A stretch of 59,163 nt of DNA from Aquificaceae bacterium (GTDB lineage Bacteria; Aquificota; Aquificia; Aquificales; Aquificaceae): contig JALWVU010000025.1 in the NCBI GenBank assembly GCA_027079305.1, positions 1-59,163 on the forward strand. Direction: 5' to 3'. Below, one piece after another: positions 44,125 through 52,926 of the stretch; the stretch's first letter is position 1; every line of letters starts with the position of its first letter. A model generated the notes under the pieces. That model saw nothing but the letters and a program-made list of their open reading frames with translations, had not been told where the DNA came from and made no database searches. The translations under genes and the position numbers were made by a program.

Positions 44125-45390
44125 ATGCGCCTGATTATACCACTTTTACTGGGAGGGATATTTATCCTCGGATGCACACCCACGGTGAAGGAAGTAGTGC
44201 TTCATAAGAAATCCGATAGAGATATAGTGGTTGTAAAGAGGAGCAGTTTTAAACTCACCCAAGAGGAGAGGACCTTTGTAAAGAAGGAGGCACGAAAGTT
44301 CGGCATAGAAGTCCCCGAGAGGAAGGAGATAGAGAGGTTCATAAGGTTCTACCTTAAGGACAAAAGAAGCCTCAGGATAGCTCTCAAGAGGGCCAGCCTC
44401 TACGTTCCATACATAAAGCCTGTCCTCAAGGAGTACGGTCTTCCCGAGGAACTTGCCCTCTTACCTCTTGTTGAGAGCGGTTTCAACCCTTTCGCGGTCT
44501 CTCCTTCCGGAGCGGCGGGAATATGGCAACTGATGCCCCAGACCGCGAGACGTTTCGGTTTGAGAGTGGACAACAAGGTCGATGAGAGGTTTGATCTTAT
44601 AAAGTCCACCCACGCGGCCGCAAGGTATCTTAAAGAACTTCACAGAAGGTTTGGAAGCTGGGAGCTGGTGCTGGCCGCCTACAACTGCGGTGAGGGGTGC
44701 GTTCAGAGGAGGACGGGTAGCAGGGACTTCTGGAGGACCAAGTGGGCCCTTCCCGAGCAGACGAGGAAGTACGTCCCCATGTTTTTCGCCGCCCTGCTGA
44801 TAGCCAGATCCCCGGAGAAATACGGTATAAAGATGGACACGGACATGTATCTGTTTGAGAGAAGGGTAGCAGGCAGGGATTACAGGGTCAGAGAGTTCGT
44901 TAGAAACAGAGGCATCAGGGAGAGCACTTTCAGAGACCTAAACCCCCACATAAGGGGCGATTACATTCCTGCAGGTGTATACGTTTACATCCCTAAGGTA
45001 GAAGCCTCAAAAGCTGTAACCAAAGGTGAGTTGAGTTCCACCAAGCCATCAAGGAAGATCCTCAGGAAGAAAGTTGCGGTCGTAAAGCTGACGGGAAAGA
45101 ACGGAGCCCCCAGCCGGAGGGTGAGCAATTCTTCCGCCGGTAAAACTGAATCCAAAAGAAAACCTGCTTTTAAGAGAAAAACACACGAGGCTAAGAAGAT
45201 CAGGGCTGAAAAAAAGGTGGTTAAGTTAAGCAAAACCAGGATTGGTAGAGCGAAGGCCCGGATGAACTATCCAAGACCGGCTCCAAAGCTGGTGATAAGA
45301 TCTGAGAAAGGAGAAGAGGTCAGAGTCCTTCAAAGGAAGGCCAAGGTGATCACCCTCGAGAACGGAGCCCTTCTATATATTAAAGAGTGA
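44125..45390 (+). CDS. MltD-like lytic transglycosylase lipoprotein
   Basis: A 421-aa protein with lipobox IFILGC. The SLT domain (residues about 95-230) has LALLPLVESGFNPFAVSPSG with the catalytic Glu, then AAGIWQLMPQTARRFGL and AYNCGEGCVQ. A single LysM-like segment follows (VREFVRNRGIREST...YIPAGVYVYIPK). The last 110 residues are very Lys/Arg-rich and probably bind the cell wall or nucleic acid. The ATG at 44125 is preferred to a TTG six bases upstream. It cleaves peptidoglycan. Confidence 0.9.
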   Translation: MRLIIPLLLGGIFILGCTPTVKEVVLHKKSDRDIVVVKRSSFKLTQEERTFVKKEARKFGIEVPERKEIERFIRFYLKDKRSLRIALKRASLYVPYIKPVLKEYGLPEELALLPLVESGFNPFAVSPSGAAGIWQLMPQTARRFGLRVDNKVDERFDLIKSTHAAARYLKELHRRFGSWELVLAAYNCGEGCVQRRTGSRDFWRTKWALPEQTRKYVPMFFAALLIARSPEKYGIKMDTDMYLFERRVAGRDYRVREFVRNRGIRESTFRDLNPHIRGDYIPAGVYVYIPKVEASKAVTKGELSSTKPSRKILRKKVAVVKLTGKNGAPSRRVSNSSAGKTESKRKPAFKRKTHEAKKIRAEKKVVKLSKTRIGRAKARMNYPRPAPKLVIRSEKGEEVRVLQRKAKVITLENGALLYIKE

Positions 45391-45962
45391 TGGAGTGTTT
45401 TATCCTCGCGGGGGGGCAGAGCAGGAGGTTCGGAGAGGACAAGCTCCTGTTCAGGCTCGGAAGCAAAAGAACGATAGAGCGCGTGATAGAGGTGGCAAGA
45501 AAGGTCTACCCCGAAGTTCGCCTCGTGGCCAAGAGCGGGGACAAGTTCAAAGACCTGGACGTGGAGGTCGTGGAGGATCTTCTCCCTGATCAGGCACCCA
45601 TAATCGGCCTCTACACAGCCCTGAGCTCTTGCAAAGGAGACAGGGCCATGATCCTAAGTGGGGACACTCCCCTCATAAAACCCGAGATCCTGAAGCTCCT
45701 GATGGAGGAGTTTAAAGAGCCTGCGACGCTCCTGTCCTCGGAAGGGAGGATACATCCCCTTATAGGCATCTACTCCCGCTCCCTGCTTCCTGTCCTAAAA
45801 GACTACATAGACTCGGGCGGGAGGAGTCTTATCCGCTTTCTCGAAGAAACGGAATACAAACTTATAGGTGAGGACAGCATCCGCAGGGTGGATCCCCGAC
45901 TCCTTTCCCTCATCAACATGAACACCAGGGAGGATCTGAAGGAGATAGTAAGATGGATCTGA
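45390..45962 (+). CDS. mobA: molybdenum cofactor guanylyltransferase
   Basis: A 190-aa nucleotidyltransferase. The start MECFILAGGQSRRFGEDKLL is the MobA GTP-binding signature; ILSGDTPLIKPE carries the metal-binding Asp, and the end has INMNTREDL. It adds GMP to molybdopterin to form MGD, as needed by the nitrate reductase at the right edge of this window. The ATG overlaps the previous stop (TGATG). The next gene overlaps its end by 10 nt. Confidence 0.93.
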   Translation: MECFILAGGQSRRFGEDKLLFRLGSKRTIERVIEVARKVYPEVRLVAKSGDKFKDLDVEVVEDLLPDQAPIIGLYTALSSCKGDRAMILSGDTPLIKPEILKLLMEEFKEPATLLSSEGRIHPLIGIYSRSLLPVLKDYIDSGGRSLIRFLEETEYKLIGEDSIRRVDPRLLSLINMNTREDLKEIVRWI

Positions 45963-46768
45963 AGAGGATACTGAGACTGAAGAAGATAGAGGAGAGGGAA
46001 AGGGCGAGGAAGCTCAGGGAGATAGAGGAGGAGATAGAGAGACTCCTGAAAGAAAAACAGCGCTACGAGAAGGAGCTGGAGGCTTCCCAAAAGATGATAA
46101 CGGACTCGGCGAACGCCCTCAGCTTCATCTACAGACAGAGGGCTTTTGTGAAGAAGATAGAGGAGATAGAGAAAAAGGTGAAGGAGCTTGAAAGGCTCAG
46201 GGAGGAGGAGTCGGAAAGTCTCAAGGACATAAAGAGGGAGGAGAAGGCGGTAAACCTGATAAAAGAGAAGATCAGCTACGAAGAATACGCCAAGTCCGTG
46301 AAGAGGGACTTTCTCCAGATGGGCTTTGTGCACCTCCTCAAAAAAGGTCTGAAGCTCCTGCTTATTATCTCTCTCACCGCCTATGCGGAGAGCGCGGTCC
46401 AGAAGAAGCTTAAGGAAGAGGCCTCTAAGGAAGAGGAGAAAAGGCTGAGGGAGGTGGAAAAGGTCATAGAGGAAAAGCTCAGGAAGCTCATAGAGGAGAG
46501 GAAGAGGCTCGAGGCCTTGAGGAAGAGACCCCTGACGGAGGAGGAGGAGAAGGAGGTGAAGAAGCTCATAAAGATAGTCAGCAAGACGCCTTCGGACGAG
46601 GCGGGAGCGATACTGAACGAGGTGGAGCCCCGCATAGCGGCGGAGATCCTGATAAGACTCAAAGACCGCCAGGCGGGCCAGATCCTCGCGGCCATGGATC
46701 CCAAGAAGGCGGCCAAGGTCACCGAGATAATAATGAGCTGGAGGAGAAAGAGTGCACAGAAGAGATAA
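45953..46768 (+). CDS. FliJ-like coiled coil fused to MotE-like domain
   Basis: A 271-aa protein. Residues 1-120 are a long charged coiled coil (LKRILRLKKIEERERARKLR onward) with the FliJ/YscO-type start. Residues 128-142 are hydrophobic (LKLLLIISLTAYA) and read as a membrane anchor or signal peptide. A second coiled coil follows (about 145-205). The end is an MgtE-N/MotE-like motif (KTPSDEAGAILNEVEPRIAA; LIRLKDRQAGQILAAMDPKK). In flagellar genomes FliJ and MotE are separate neighbours. No other flagellar genes are in the window. An internal ATG at 46320 could start the MotE part alone, but its RBS is weak. Confidence 0.75.
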   Translation: MDLKRILRLKKIEERERARKLREIEEEIERLLKEKQRYEKELEASQKMITDSANALSFIYRQRAFVKKIEEIEKKVKELERLREEESESLKDIKREEKAVNLIKEKISYEEYAKSVKRDFLQMGFVHLLKKGLKLLLIISLTAYAESAVQKKLKEEASKEEEKRLREVEKVIEEKLRKLIEERKRLEALRKRPLTEEEEKEVKKLIKIVSKTPSDEAGAILNEVEPRIAAEILIRLKDRQAGQILAAMDPKKAAKVTEIIMSWRRKSAQKR

Positions 46769-47867
46769 ACTCTCCCCCTTCCTCGTCATGGACCTCCTTG
46801 CGGAGGCCCAGAGGATCCGCGACGTGGTTCACTTAGAGATAGGAGAGCCCGACCTAGATCCTCCCCCGAAGGTCATAGAGGCCCTCGAGCGGGCTGTAAA
46901 GGAGAGAAAGTATTTCTACACACCATCTCTCGGCCTCATGGAGCTGAGGGAGAGGATAGCCCAGTTTTACAAGGAAAAATACGGAGTCGAGGTCTCCCCG
47001 GAGAGGGTCGTGATCACCACCGGAACCTCGGGGGCCTTCCTCGTAGCCTACGCCATAACCCTGAACCGAGGGGACAGGATAGCCCTGGCGGACCCCTCCT
47101 ACCCATGCTACAAGAACTTCGCCCACCTCCTCGATGTGGAGCCTGAGTTCATCCCCGTTTCCAGGGAGACCAACTACGAGATAAGGCCCGAGATGCTGAG
47201 AGGCAGAAAGGTGAAGGCGGTCCACATATCCTCCCCCGCCAACCCCACGGGGACACTATACTCGGAAAAGACACTTAAAGATCTCGCGGATTACTGCGAG
47301 AGGGAAGGTTTGTATCTCATCTCGGACGAGATCTACCACGGTCTCGTCTACGAGGGGAAGGAGCACACAGCTCTGGAGTTCTCGGACAGGGCCATAGTGA
47401 TAAACGGCTTTTCCAAGTTCTTCTGCATGCCCGGCTTCAGGATAGGCTGGATGGTCCTTCCCGAGGATCTGGTCAGGCATGCGGAGATAGTGATACAGAA
47501 CGTCTTCATATCAGCTCCCACTCTGAGCCAGTATGCGGCTCTCGAGGCCTTCGACTACGACTATCTGGAGAAGGTAAGGGAGACCTTCAACAGGAGGAGG
47601 AAGGTCCTCTACGAGGGCCTGAAAGATCTCTTCGAGATAGAAGCAAAGCCCCAGGGAGCCTTCTACATATGGGCCAGGATATCCCGCTACTCCGGGGACT
47701 CTTACAGGTTTTCTCTTGAGCTCTTGAGAAAGGCGAAGGTCGCGGTAACACCGGGCGTGGACTTCGGCAGGAACGGGACGGAGGAGTTCGTCAGGCTCGC
47801 CTACACGAAGGATGAGGAGACTCTGAGAGAGGGGATAGAGAGGATCAGGGAGTTTCTGAAAGGCTGA
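46752..47867 (+). CDS. class I PLP aminotransferase
   Basis: A 371-aa fold-type I aminotransferase of the aspartate/aromatic AAT-like group. Visible are VVHLEIGEPDLDPPPKVIEA, YTPSLGLMELRERIA, VVITTGTSGAFLVAY, HISSPANPTGTLYSE, SDEIYHGLVYEG with the PLP Asp, and FSKFFCMPGFRIGWMV with the catalytic Lys. Substrate is not decided by these motifs. It starts with GTG and overlaps the upstream gene by 17 nt. Its 3' end overlaps convergent DUF523 by 23 bp. Confidence 0.92.
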   Translation: MHRRDKLSPFLVMDLLAEAQRIRDVVHLEIGEPDLDPPPKVIEALERAVKERKYFYTPSLGLMELRERIAQFYKEKYGVEVSPERVVITTGTSGAFLVAYAITLNRGDRIALADPSYPCYKNFAHLLDVEPEFIPVSRETNYEIRPEMLRGRKVKAVHISSPANPTGTLYSEKTLKDLADYCEREGLYLISDEIYHGLVYEGKEHTALEFSDRAIVINGFSKFFCMPGFRIGWMVLPEDLVRHAEIVIQNVFISAPTLSQYAALEAFDYDYLEKVRETFNRRRKVLYEGLKDLFEIEAKPQGAFYIWARISRYSGDSYRFSLELLRKAKVAVTPGVDFGRNGTEEFVRLAYTKDEETLREGIERIREFLKG

Positions 47868-48522
47868 GGTAGACCTCCCTTAAAAGACCTGTAGGCAGGT
47901 TCTCTAAAGCTTTCAAGAAGGCTTCCCTATCGAGGGAGAGCTTGAACTTCCTGAGCCTCCTGGGACTCCATATCTTTAGATCCTCTAAAAGGTCTTTCAG
48001 ACTTTCTGGATCCGTTCTAAGTTTAAAGAGTGCAAAGAGCTTTGCGAGGAAGAGGAGGCGCCTCCTTCTGTCCCTCAGCCTTATCTCGTCCTCGATGGGG
48101 TAGTGTGGGTAGCGCCTTAAAACCTCTATAGCGAAGAGGCCCTTAGTTAGTCCCAAAAACTCTTCTCCCTTCGGATCCCTGTATGTCTTGGTCCTCGAAA
48201 CACCGCAGGAGGGGGACTTGCTCTTCAGGATAAAGCCGTCCACGGGAAGGAGGGAGTTCAGAATGCTCTCCGAGAACCTCTCCATCTCCTGTGTCAGGTC
48301 CCTTCCCGTTGAAGGCTGGGAGAGTCTGGGCCTCCCTTCCTCAAAATACACGATTATCTTCTCCCTCGGGACGCCGAGACCTATCGAGACCTCGGGACAG
48401 ACAGGGATAACCTCACACCTTCTGGAAAGTTCTAAGACAAACTCGTCTTCCGCGGACCTCCCGTCGTATCTGACCTTCTCCCCGAGAAGGCAGGCGCTCA
48501 CCACGAGGCGCGGTCTACTCAT
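47845..48522 (-). CDS. DUF523-family protein
   Basis: A 225-aa protein. Residues 1-150 match DUF523/YbbK: RLVVSACLLGEKVRYDGRS, VIPVCPEVSIGLGVPREKI, LKSKSPSCGVSRTK, with three conserved Cys. The C-terminal 70 residues (DRRRRLLFLAKLFALFKLRT) are basic and helical, and differ from the common DUF1722 extension. Function unknown. It overlaps hemH by 8 nt. Confidence 0.9.
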   Translation of the reverse strand: MSRPRLVVSACLLGEKVRYDGRSAEDEFVLELSRRCEVIPVCPEVSIGLGVPREKIIVYFEEGRPRLSQPSTGRDLTQEMERFSESILNSLLPVDGFILKSKSPSCGVSRTKTYRDPKGEEFLGLTKGLFAIEVLRRYPHYPIEDEIRLRDRRRRLLFLAKLFALFKLRTDPESLKDLLEDLKIWSPRRLRKFKLSLDREAFLKALENLPTGLLREVYLSLSETP

Positions 48523-49465
48523 TTCCTCTCTCCGCGGAGAGAACGATCTCCTTGAGAGCCTCCATGAAGGTGGGGTGGGTCTTCAGGGTGGGAACGCGTT
48601 TGTAATCCTCTATGCCGAGGCTCCTGGCGAGCTCCCCATACTGGATGTCCAGCTCGTATAGGGTCTCCGAGTGCTCTGAGACGAAGGATACGGGTATCAC
48701 CGCGAGCTTTTTAACACCTTCCCTGGCCAGATCCTCTATAAGCTCGTCCGTCATGGGTTCGAGCCACCTGATCGGTCCCACCTTGCTCTGGTATCCGAGC
48801 CTGTGGGGAACTCCAGGGAAGTGCTCCATTATTAGCTCCACCGTCCTCTCCGTCTGGTCCTTGTAGGGGTCCCCTTCTTCTATCACATACACGGGAAGGC
48901 TGTGGGCGGAGAAGAGGAAGAAGTAATCCTTCCAGTCCCCGAGATGTTCCTTTATGTTCTCCACCATCGCCTTTATGTAGAGGGGGTGGTCGTGGTAATC
49001 CCTCACCTTTATTACGGGGACCTTGGGGTAGTTCTTCCTTCCGTATACTCTCTCGAACTCCTTGAAGGAGGATCCGGTCGTTGTGGTGCTGAACTGGGGG
49101 TACATGGGGAGGAGGATTATCCTCTCGATATCCTCTCTGAAAAGCTCATCGAGGGCCTCCTCCGTGAAGGGATGCCAGTATCTCATGGCGACGACTACCT
49201 TGTAATTTTCTCCTAAAAGCTCCTGGAGCTTTCTCGCCTGCTCGAGGGTCTGCTCTTTCTGGGGGGACTTCCCTCCCATGAGCTTGTAGTAGTGTCTCGT
49301 CCTTTTGGCCCTGACCTTCGAGATTATCCAGGCCACGGGCTTCTGGATGGGCCTCGGTATCCTGATCAGATCGTGGTCGGAGAAGAGGTTGTATAGAAAG
49401 GGCTGGACCGCCTCCAGGCTGTCCGGGCCTCCCATGGAGAGTAAAACGACTCCCGTCTTTCCCAT
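48515..49465 (-). CDS. hemH: ferrochelatase
   Basis: A 316-aa enzyme inserting Fe2+ into protoporphyrin IX (or coproporphyrin). Features are VVLLSMGGPDSLEAVQPFLYNLF at the start, MRYWHPFTEEALDEL, LLPMYPQFSTTTTGSS and the catalytic-His segment FLFSAHSLPVY, with LGYQSKVGPIRWLEP and VIPVSFVSEHSETLYE. TATTAA lies 6 nt before the ATG, a weak -10. It is divergent from the sigma-54-controlled nitrite reductase gene. Confidence 0.96.
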   Translation of the reverse strand: MGKTGVVLLSMGGPDSLEAVQPFLYNLFSDHDLIRIPRPIQKPVAWIISKVRAKRTRHYYKLMGGKSPQKEQTLEQARKLQELLGENYKVVVAMRYWHPFTEEALDELFREDIERIILLPMYPQFSTTTTGSSFKEFERVYGRKNYPKVPVIKVRDYHDHPLYIKAMVENIKEHLGDWKDYFFLFSAHSLPVYVIEEGDPYKDQTERTVELIMEHFPGVPHRLGYQSKVGPIRWLEPMTDELIEDLAREGVKKLAVIPVSFVSEHSETLYELDIQYGELARSLGIEDYKRVPTLKTHPTFMEALKEIVLSAERGNE

Positions 49466-49502
49466 AACAGTTTAATAGGTTAAACCTTCGGCCTACCGAA
49501 TT

Positions 49503-49519
49503 CTGGCACACTTTTTGCT
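49503..49519 (+). promoter_or_regulatory. sigma-54 promoter of the nitrite reductase fusion
   Basis: CTGGCACACTTTTTGCT fits YTGGCAC-N5-TTGCW: GG at -24 and GC at -12 are correctly spaced. The start is near 49530, followed by GGGAGGAGGAAGG and the ATG at 49544. Confidence 0.85.
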
Positions 49520-49543
49520 TTCTTTCAGGGAGGAGGAAGGAAG

Positions 49544-52516
49544 ATGAAGGTGGTGATAATCGGGAACGGGATAGCGGGAACTGCGCTGGTCGAGGAGATA
49601 CTCCAGCAGACGGACGGCAGGGATGTGAGGATCCAGGTTTTCGGAGATGAGAAGTTCATCGGCTACAACAGGATCCTGATAACGGACGTGCTCGCGGGCA
49701 GGAAGACCATGAGCGAGATCTACATCAAGAGGTGGCAGTGGTATGAGGAGAGGGGTGTCCGCCTGGAGATAGGCAGGAGGGTGGACAGGCTCTTTCCAAA
49801 GAAGAAGCTCCTCGTTACCGAGGACGGGGACCTCTTCAGATACGACAAGGCCATAATAGCCACGGGGAGCAGGCCCTTCATCCCTCCCTCCATCAAGGGA
49901 ACCGACAAGAAGGGCGTCTTCACCTACAGGACCGCGGGGGACGTCTTCAAGATCCTCGACTACGCGAGGGTATCCGAGAGGGCGGTTGTCATAGGTGGTG
50001 GCCTCCTCGGCCTCGAGGTGGCAAAAGCCCTGAGGGACATAGGTCTCGAGGTCTACCTGGTCCACATACTCGACATCCTCATGGAGCAACAGCTGGACAG
50101 AACCGCGAGCGACCTGCTCAAAAGGGACCTCGAGAGGATGGGTATAAAGGTTCTCCTCAACAAGAACACGAAGGAGATACTGGGCGACAAGAAAGCTGAA
50201 GGTGTCAGGTTCGCGGACGGGGAGGAGCTTCCCGCGGACTTCGTGGTCATAGCGACGGGAATCAGGCCCAACGTGGACGTGGGTGTGAACTCGGGCCTGA
50301 AGGTGAACAGAGGCATCGTTGTGGACGACTACATGGAGACCTCCGCCAGCGACGTCTACGCGGTGGGCGAGTGCATAGAGCACAGGGGGAGGACCTACGG
50401 TCTCGTGGCTCCAATAATGGATCAGGTCAAGGTCTGCGCCCACAACGTGGTCCACGGCAACGAGAAGAGGTATGAGGGTTCTATCACCTACGCCATGCTC
50501 AAGGTGGCTGGGATAAACCTCTTCTCCGCGGGAGAGTTCCTCGAGAAGGAGGGGGACGAGGTTATCTCATTCCTCGACAACGGGAAGGGGATATACAGGA
50601 AGGCGGTGGTCAGGAACGACAAAATTGTAGGCACAATTTTGTATGGGGACATAAAGGGCAATAACTACCTCCTCGACCTCATAAAGAGCGGAAAAGATAT
50701 TTCCGATGAGAGGCCCTTCTTCCTCATCAAGCACATCGTTCCCAGGGAGATAACGGAGGTAGAAGAGCTAAAGGACACGGACATAGTCTGCAACTGCAAC
50801 GCTGTGACCAAGGGAGAGATCGTGAGGTGCATACAGGAGGGGTGCAGGACTCTCGAGGAAATTCAGCAGAGGACTAAGGCCTCCACCTCCTGCGGTAGCT
50901 GTCAGGAGCTGGTGGAGCAGATCCTGAGGCAGTTCGTCAAAGAAAAGCCCGAGAGGGTGAACAAGATAGAGGTGATAAAGAAGGAGCTCCATCCCTTCGA
51001 TCCCGAGTTCAGGGAGAGGATGAAGAGATACTTCGAGGACGGGAACTGGGAGAACATCCCCGAGGACGACAGGGACGTCCGTCTCAAGTGGTACGGAATC
51101 TTCTACAGGAAGGCTACACCTGGCTACTTCATGATAAGGATAAGGGTTCCCAACGGAAGGCTCACCTACGAGCAGGCGAAGGTGATAGCCCACCTCTCGG
51201 AGAAGTTCTGCAGGGGCGAGGTGGAGATAACCTCCAGACAGCAGATCCAGATAAGGTGGATAGAACTCAAGAACATCCCCGAGATCCTGGAGGCTCTAAA
51301 CAGCGTGGGGCTTTCCACACTCCAGACGGGGATGGACAACATAAGGAACGTCACGGGGGATCCCCTCACGGGCCTTGCGGAGGACTCTCTGATAGACACG
51401 CTCAAGCTGACTCAGGAGATAACGAGGGTCTTCCTCGGCAAGAAGAAGTATGCGGACATGCCCAGGAAGTTCAACGTGGCGGTTCTGGGATCCAAGACCG
51501 ACTCTATCAACGCCCAGTTTAACGACATCTGCCTCTACCTCGCCCAGAAGGAGGGCAAACTCGGCTTCAACGTGTATCTGGGCGGGAAGATAGGATCGGG
51601 AGGACCAGTCAAGGCGGTGGACATGGACATATTCATAGAGCCTTATGAGGCTCCAGATCTGTGCAGAGTGGTCTTCGACATCTACGCCACCTTCGGGAAC
51701 AGGGAGAACAGGTCCAAGAACAGGCTCTTCTTCCTGCTCCAGGAGTGGGGTGTGGACAGGTTCAGGGAGGAGATAGAGCAGAGGCTATACAAACCTCTCC
51801 CCTCCAAGGGTGAGGACCTGGTGGACAGGTGGGGCGAGAGGGAGGGAATTATAAACCTGAGGAACGGAACCTTCGCTGTATCCGCCATAGTTCCCGCTGG
51901 CAAGATAAAGGCCAAAGACCTCAGAACCGCCGCTGAGCTTGCGAGAAAATACGGTAGCAGGGAGCTGAGGCTCACCGTTTACCAGAACCTCTACATCCCC
52001 AACGTTCCCGAGGAGAACCTGGACGACCTCCTTGCGGAAGAGTTCTTCCAGAGGTATCCGACCGTCAGCTCCCCCTTCATGACGCACCTTATAGCCTGCG
52101 CGGGAAGCGACACCTGCGGTTTCGGAGTTATCCCCAACAAGAGCGACGCGGTGAGGGTCGCCAACTACCTCTCCCAGAGGCTGAAGCTCGACATCCCCAT
52201 AAGGATCCACTGGTCCGCCTGCGCAAAAGGTTGCGGTCAGCACGGGTGCGGGGACATAGGCTTCGTGGGAACCAAGACCAAGATTAACGGCGAGGCGGTC
52301 CTTGCGGTGGACATATTCGCTGGAGGATCTACATCAACGGAGGGCTTCAGGATCGTTCAGGGCCTTCCTCTGGACAGAGCGGAGGAAGCTGCGGAGCTCC
52401 TGATCAGATACTACCTCGAGAACAGGCAGGAGGGGGAGAGCTTCGCCCAGTTCGCCCACAGGGTGGGTCCAGATGCTCTGAAGGCGGTCATAATGGGCCT
52501 GGGGGTGGGGGTTTAG
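49544..52516 (+). CDS. assimilatory nitrite reductase: NirB-type NAD(P)H module fused to NirA-type module
   Basis: A 990-aa fusion. Residues 1-300 are an FAD/NAD(P)H dehydrogenase (VVIIGNGIAGTALVEEI, VVIGGGLLGLEVAKAL). About 310-400 is the rubredoxin-fold region. About 416-465 is a BFD-like [2Fe-2S] domain with Cys416, 418, 450 and 453. About 485-990 is a NirA-type two-repeat siroheme reductase with cluster ligands Cys852, 858, 893 and 897 (CX5C, CX3C). It would reduce nitrite to ammonium with NAD(P)H, transferring electrons internally. NirB proteins normally end in one shorter siroheme half, and NirA relies on ferredoxin. The RBS is strong. The 3' end overlaps hepT by 4 bp. Confidence 0.9.
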   Translation: MKVVIIGNGIAGTALVEEILQQTDGRDVRIQVFGDEKFIGYNRILITDVLAGRKTMSEIYIKRWQWYEERGVRLEIGRRVDRLFPKKKLLVTEDGDLFRYDKAIIATGSRPFIPPSIKGTDKKGVFTYRTAGDVFKILDYARVSERAVVIGGGLLGLEVAKALRDIGLEVYLVHILDILMEQQLDRTASDLLKRDLERMGIKVLLNKNTKEILGDKKAEGVRFADGEELPADFVVIATGIRPNVDVGVNSGLKVNRGIVVDDYMETSASDVYAVGECIEHRGRTYGLVAPIMDQVKVCAHNVVHGNEKRYEGSITYAMLKVAGINLFSAGEFLEKEGDEVISFLDNGKGIYRKAVVRNDKIVGTILYGDIKGNNYLLDLIKSGKDISDERPFFLIKHIVPREITEVEELKDTDIVCNCNAVTKGEIVRCIQEGCRTLEEIQQRTKASTSCGSCQELVEQILRQFVKEKPERVNKIEVIKKELHPFDPEFRERMKRYFEDGNWENIPEDDRDVRLKWYGIFYRKATPGYFMIRIRVPNGRLTYEQAKVIAHLSEKFCRGEVEITSRQQIQIRWIELKNIPEILEALNSVGLSTLQTGMDNIRNVTGDPLTGLAEDSLIDTLKLTQEITRVFLGKKKYADMPRKFNVAVLGSKTDSINAQFNDICLYLAQKEGKLGFNVYLGGKIGSGGPVKAVDMDIFIEPYEAPDLCRVVFDIYATFGNRENRSKNRLFFLLQEWGVDRFREEIEQRLYKPLPSKGEDLVDRWGEREGIINLRNGTFAVSAIVPAGKIKAKDLRTAAELARKYGSRELRLTVYQNLYIPNVPEENLDDLLAEEFFQRYPTVSSPFMTHLIACAGSDTCGFGVIPNKSDAVRVANYLSQRLKLDIPIRIHWSACAKGCGQHGCGDIGFVGTKTKINGEAVLAVDIFAGGSTSTEGFRIVQGLPLDRAEEAAELLIRYYLENRQEGESFAQFAHRVGPDALKAVIMGLGVGV
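50618..50643 (+). repeat. A/T-rich 26-bp repeat, copy 1 (10-bp inverted repeat)
   Basis: GACAAAATTGTAGG-C-ACAA then TTTTGTA lies inside the nitrite reductase fusion and encodes DKIVGTILY. ACAAAATTGT/ACAATTTTGT forms a perfect 10-bp inverted repeat around AGGC. It differs from the copy at 55831-55856 at three bases. The bases are unusually A/T-rich for this gene. Confidence 0.55.
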
Positions 52517-52926
52517 GTGAGCCTCCTCTCCAGGGTTTCTCCCACCTTCCTCATCAATCTCGCGTAATCCTTGAGCCTCCCGAACAGATTCTCCGCCAGC
52601 TCTTCATGGTAGGTGTGGACGGTAAGGTTCCTGTCGTCCACCATTCTCAGAAGCTCTTGAAGCTCTTCCTCGGTTATGTATCTGTTTCTGAAAAGCTCCC
52701 TCATGCAGGACTTGGGTGAGTTGCACTCCACGCCTTCCAGCTCCTTCAGAGCGCTCTTTGTGAACTTCCAGAATATCTCAAAGGTGAACTCGAACCTCTG
52801 TATGGCCGAATCCCTCAGGAAGGGATATAGGTCCTCCCCCTTTTTCTTCTGCGCCAGAAGGAGCGCCTCCTCCAGCCTGCTCAGGGCCTTCTTAAAGTCC
52901 TCCGCCTGCTTTATCAGCCTATCCAG
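52513..52926 (-). CDS. hepT: HEPN-domain RNase toxin (HepT-like), CTG start
   Basis: A 137-aa protein of the HI0074-type HEPN family. DSAIQRFEFTFEIFWKFTKSAL is the conserved helix, and the RNase motif RX4HXY is intact as RNLTVHTY near the C-terminus. The frame upstream of the internal ATG at 52731 stays open into the MNT gene with no ATG, GTG or TTG. The best start is CTG (52924-52926), encoding DRLIKQAEDF next, with GGGAGGG exactly 6 nt upstream. It would overlap the antitoxin gene by 13 nt. In known pairs the HEPN toxin cuts RNA and is AMPylated by MntA on the Tyr of this motif. Confidence 0.8.
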   Translation of the reverse strand: MDRLIKQAEDFKKALSRLEEALLLAQKKKGEDLYPFLRDSAIQRFEFTFEIFWKFTKSALKELEGVECNSPKSCMRELFRNRYITEEELQELLRMVDDRNLTVHTYHEELAENLFGRLKDYARLMRKVGETLERRLT

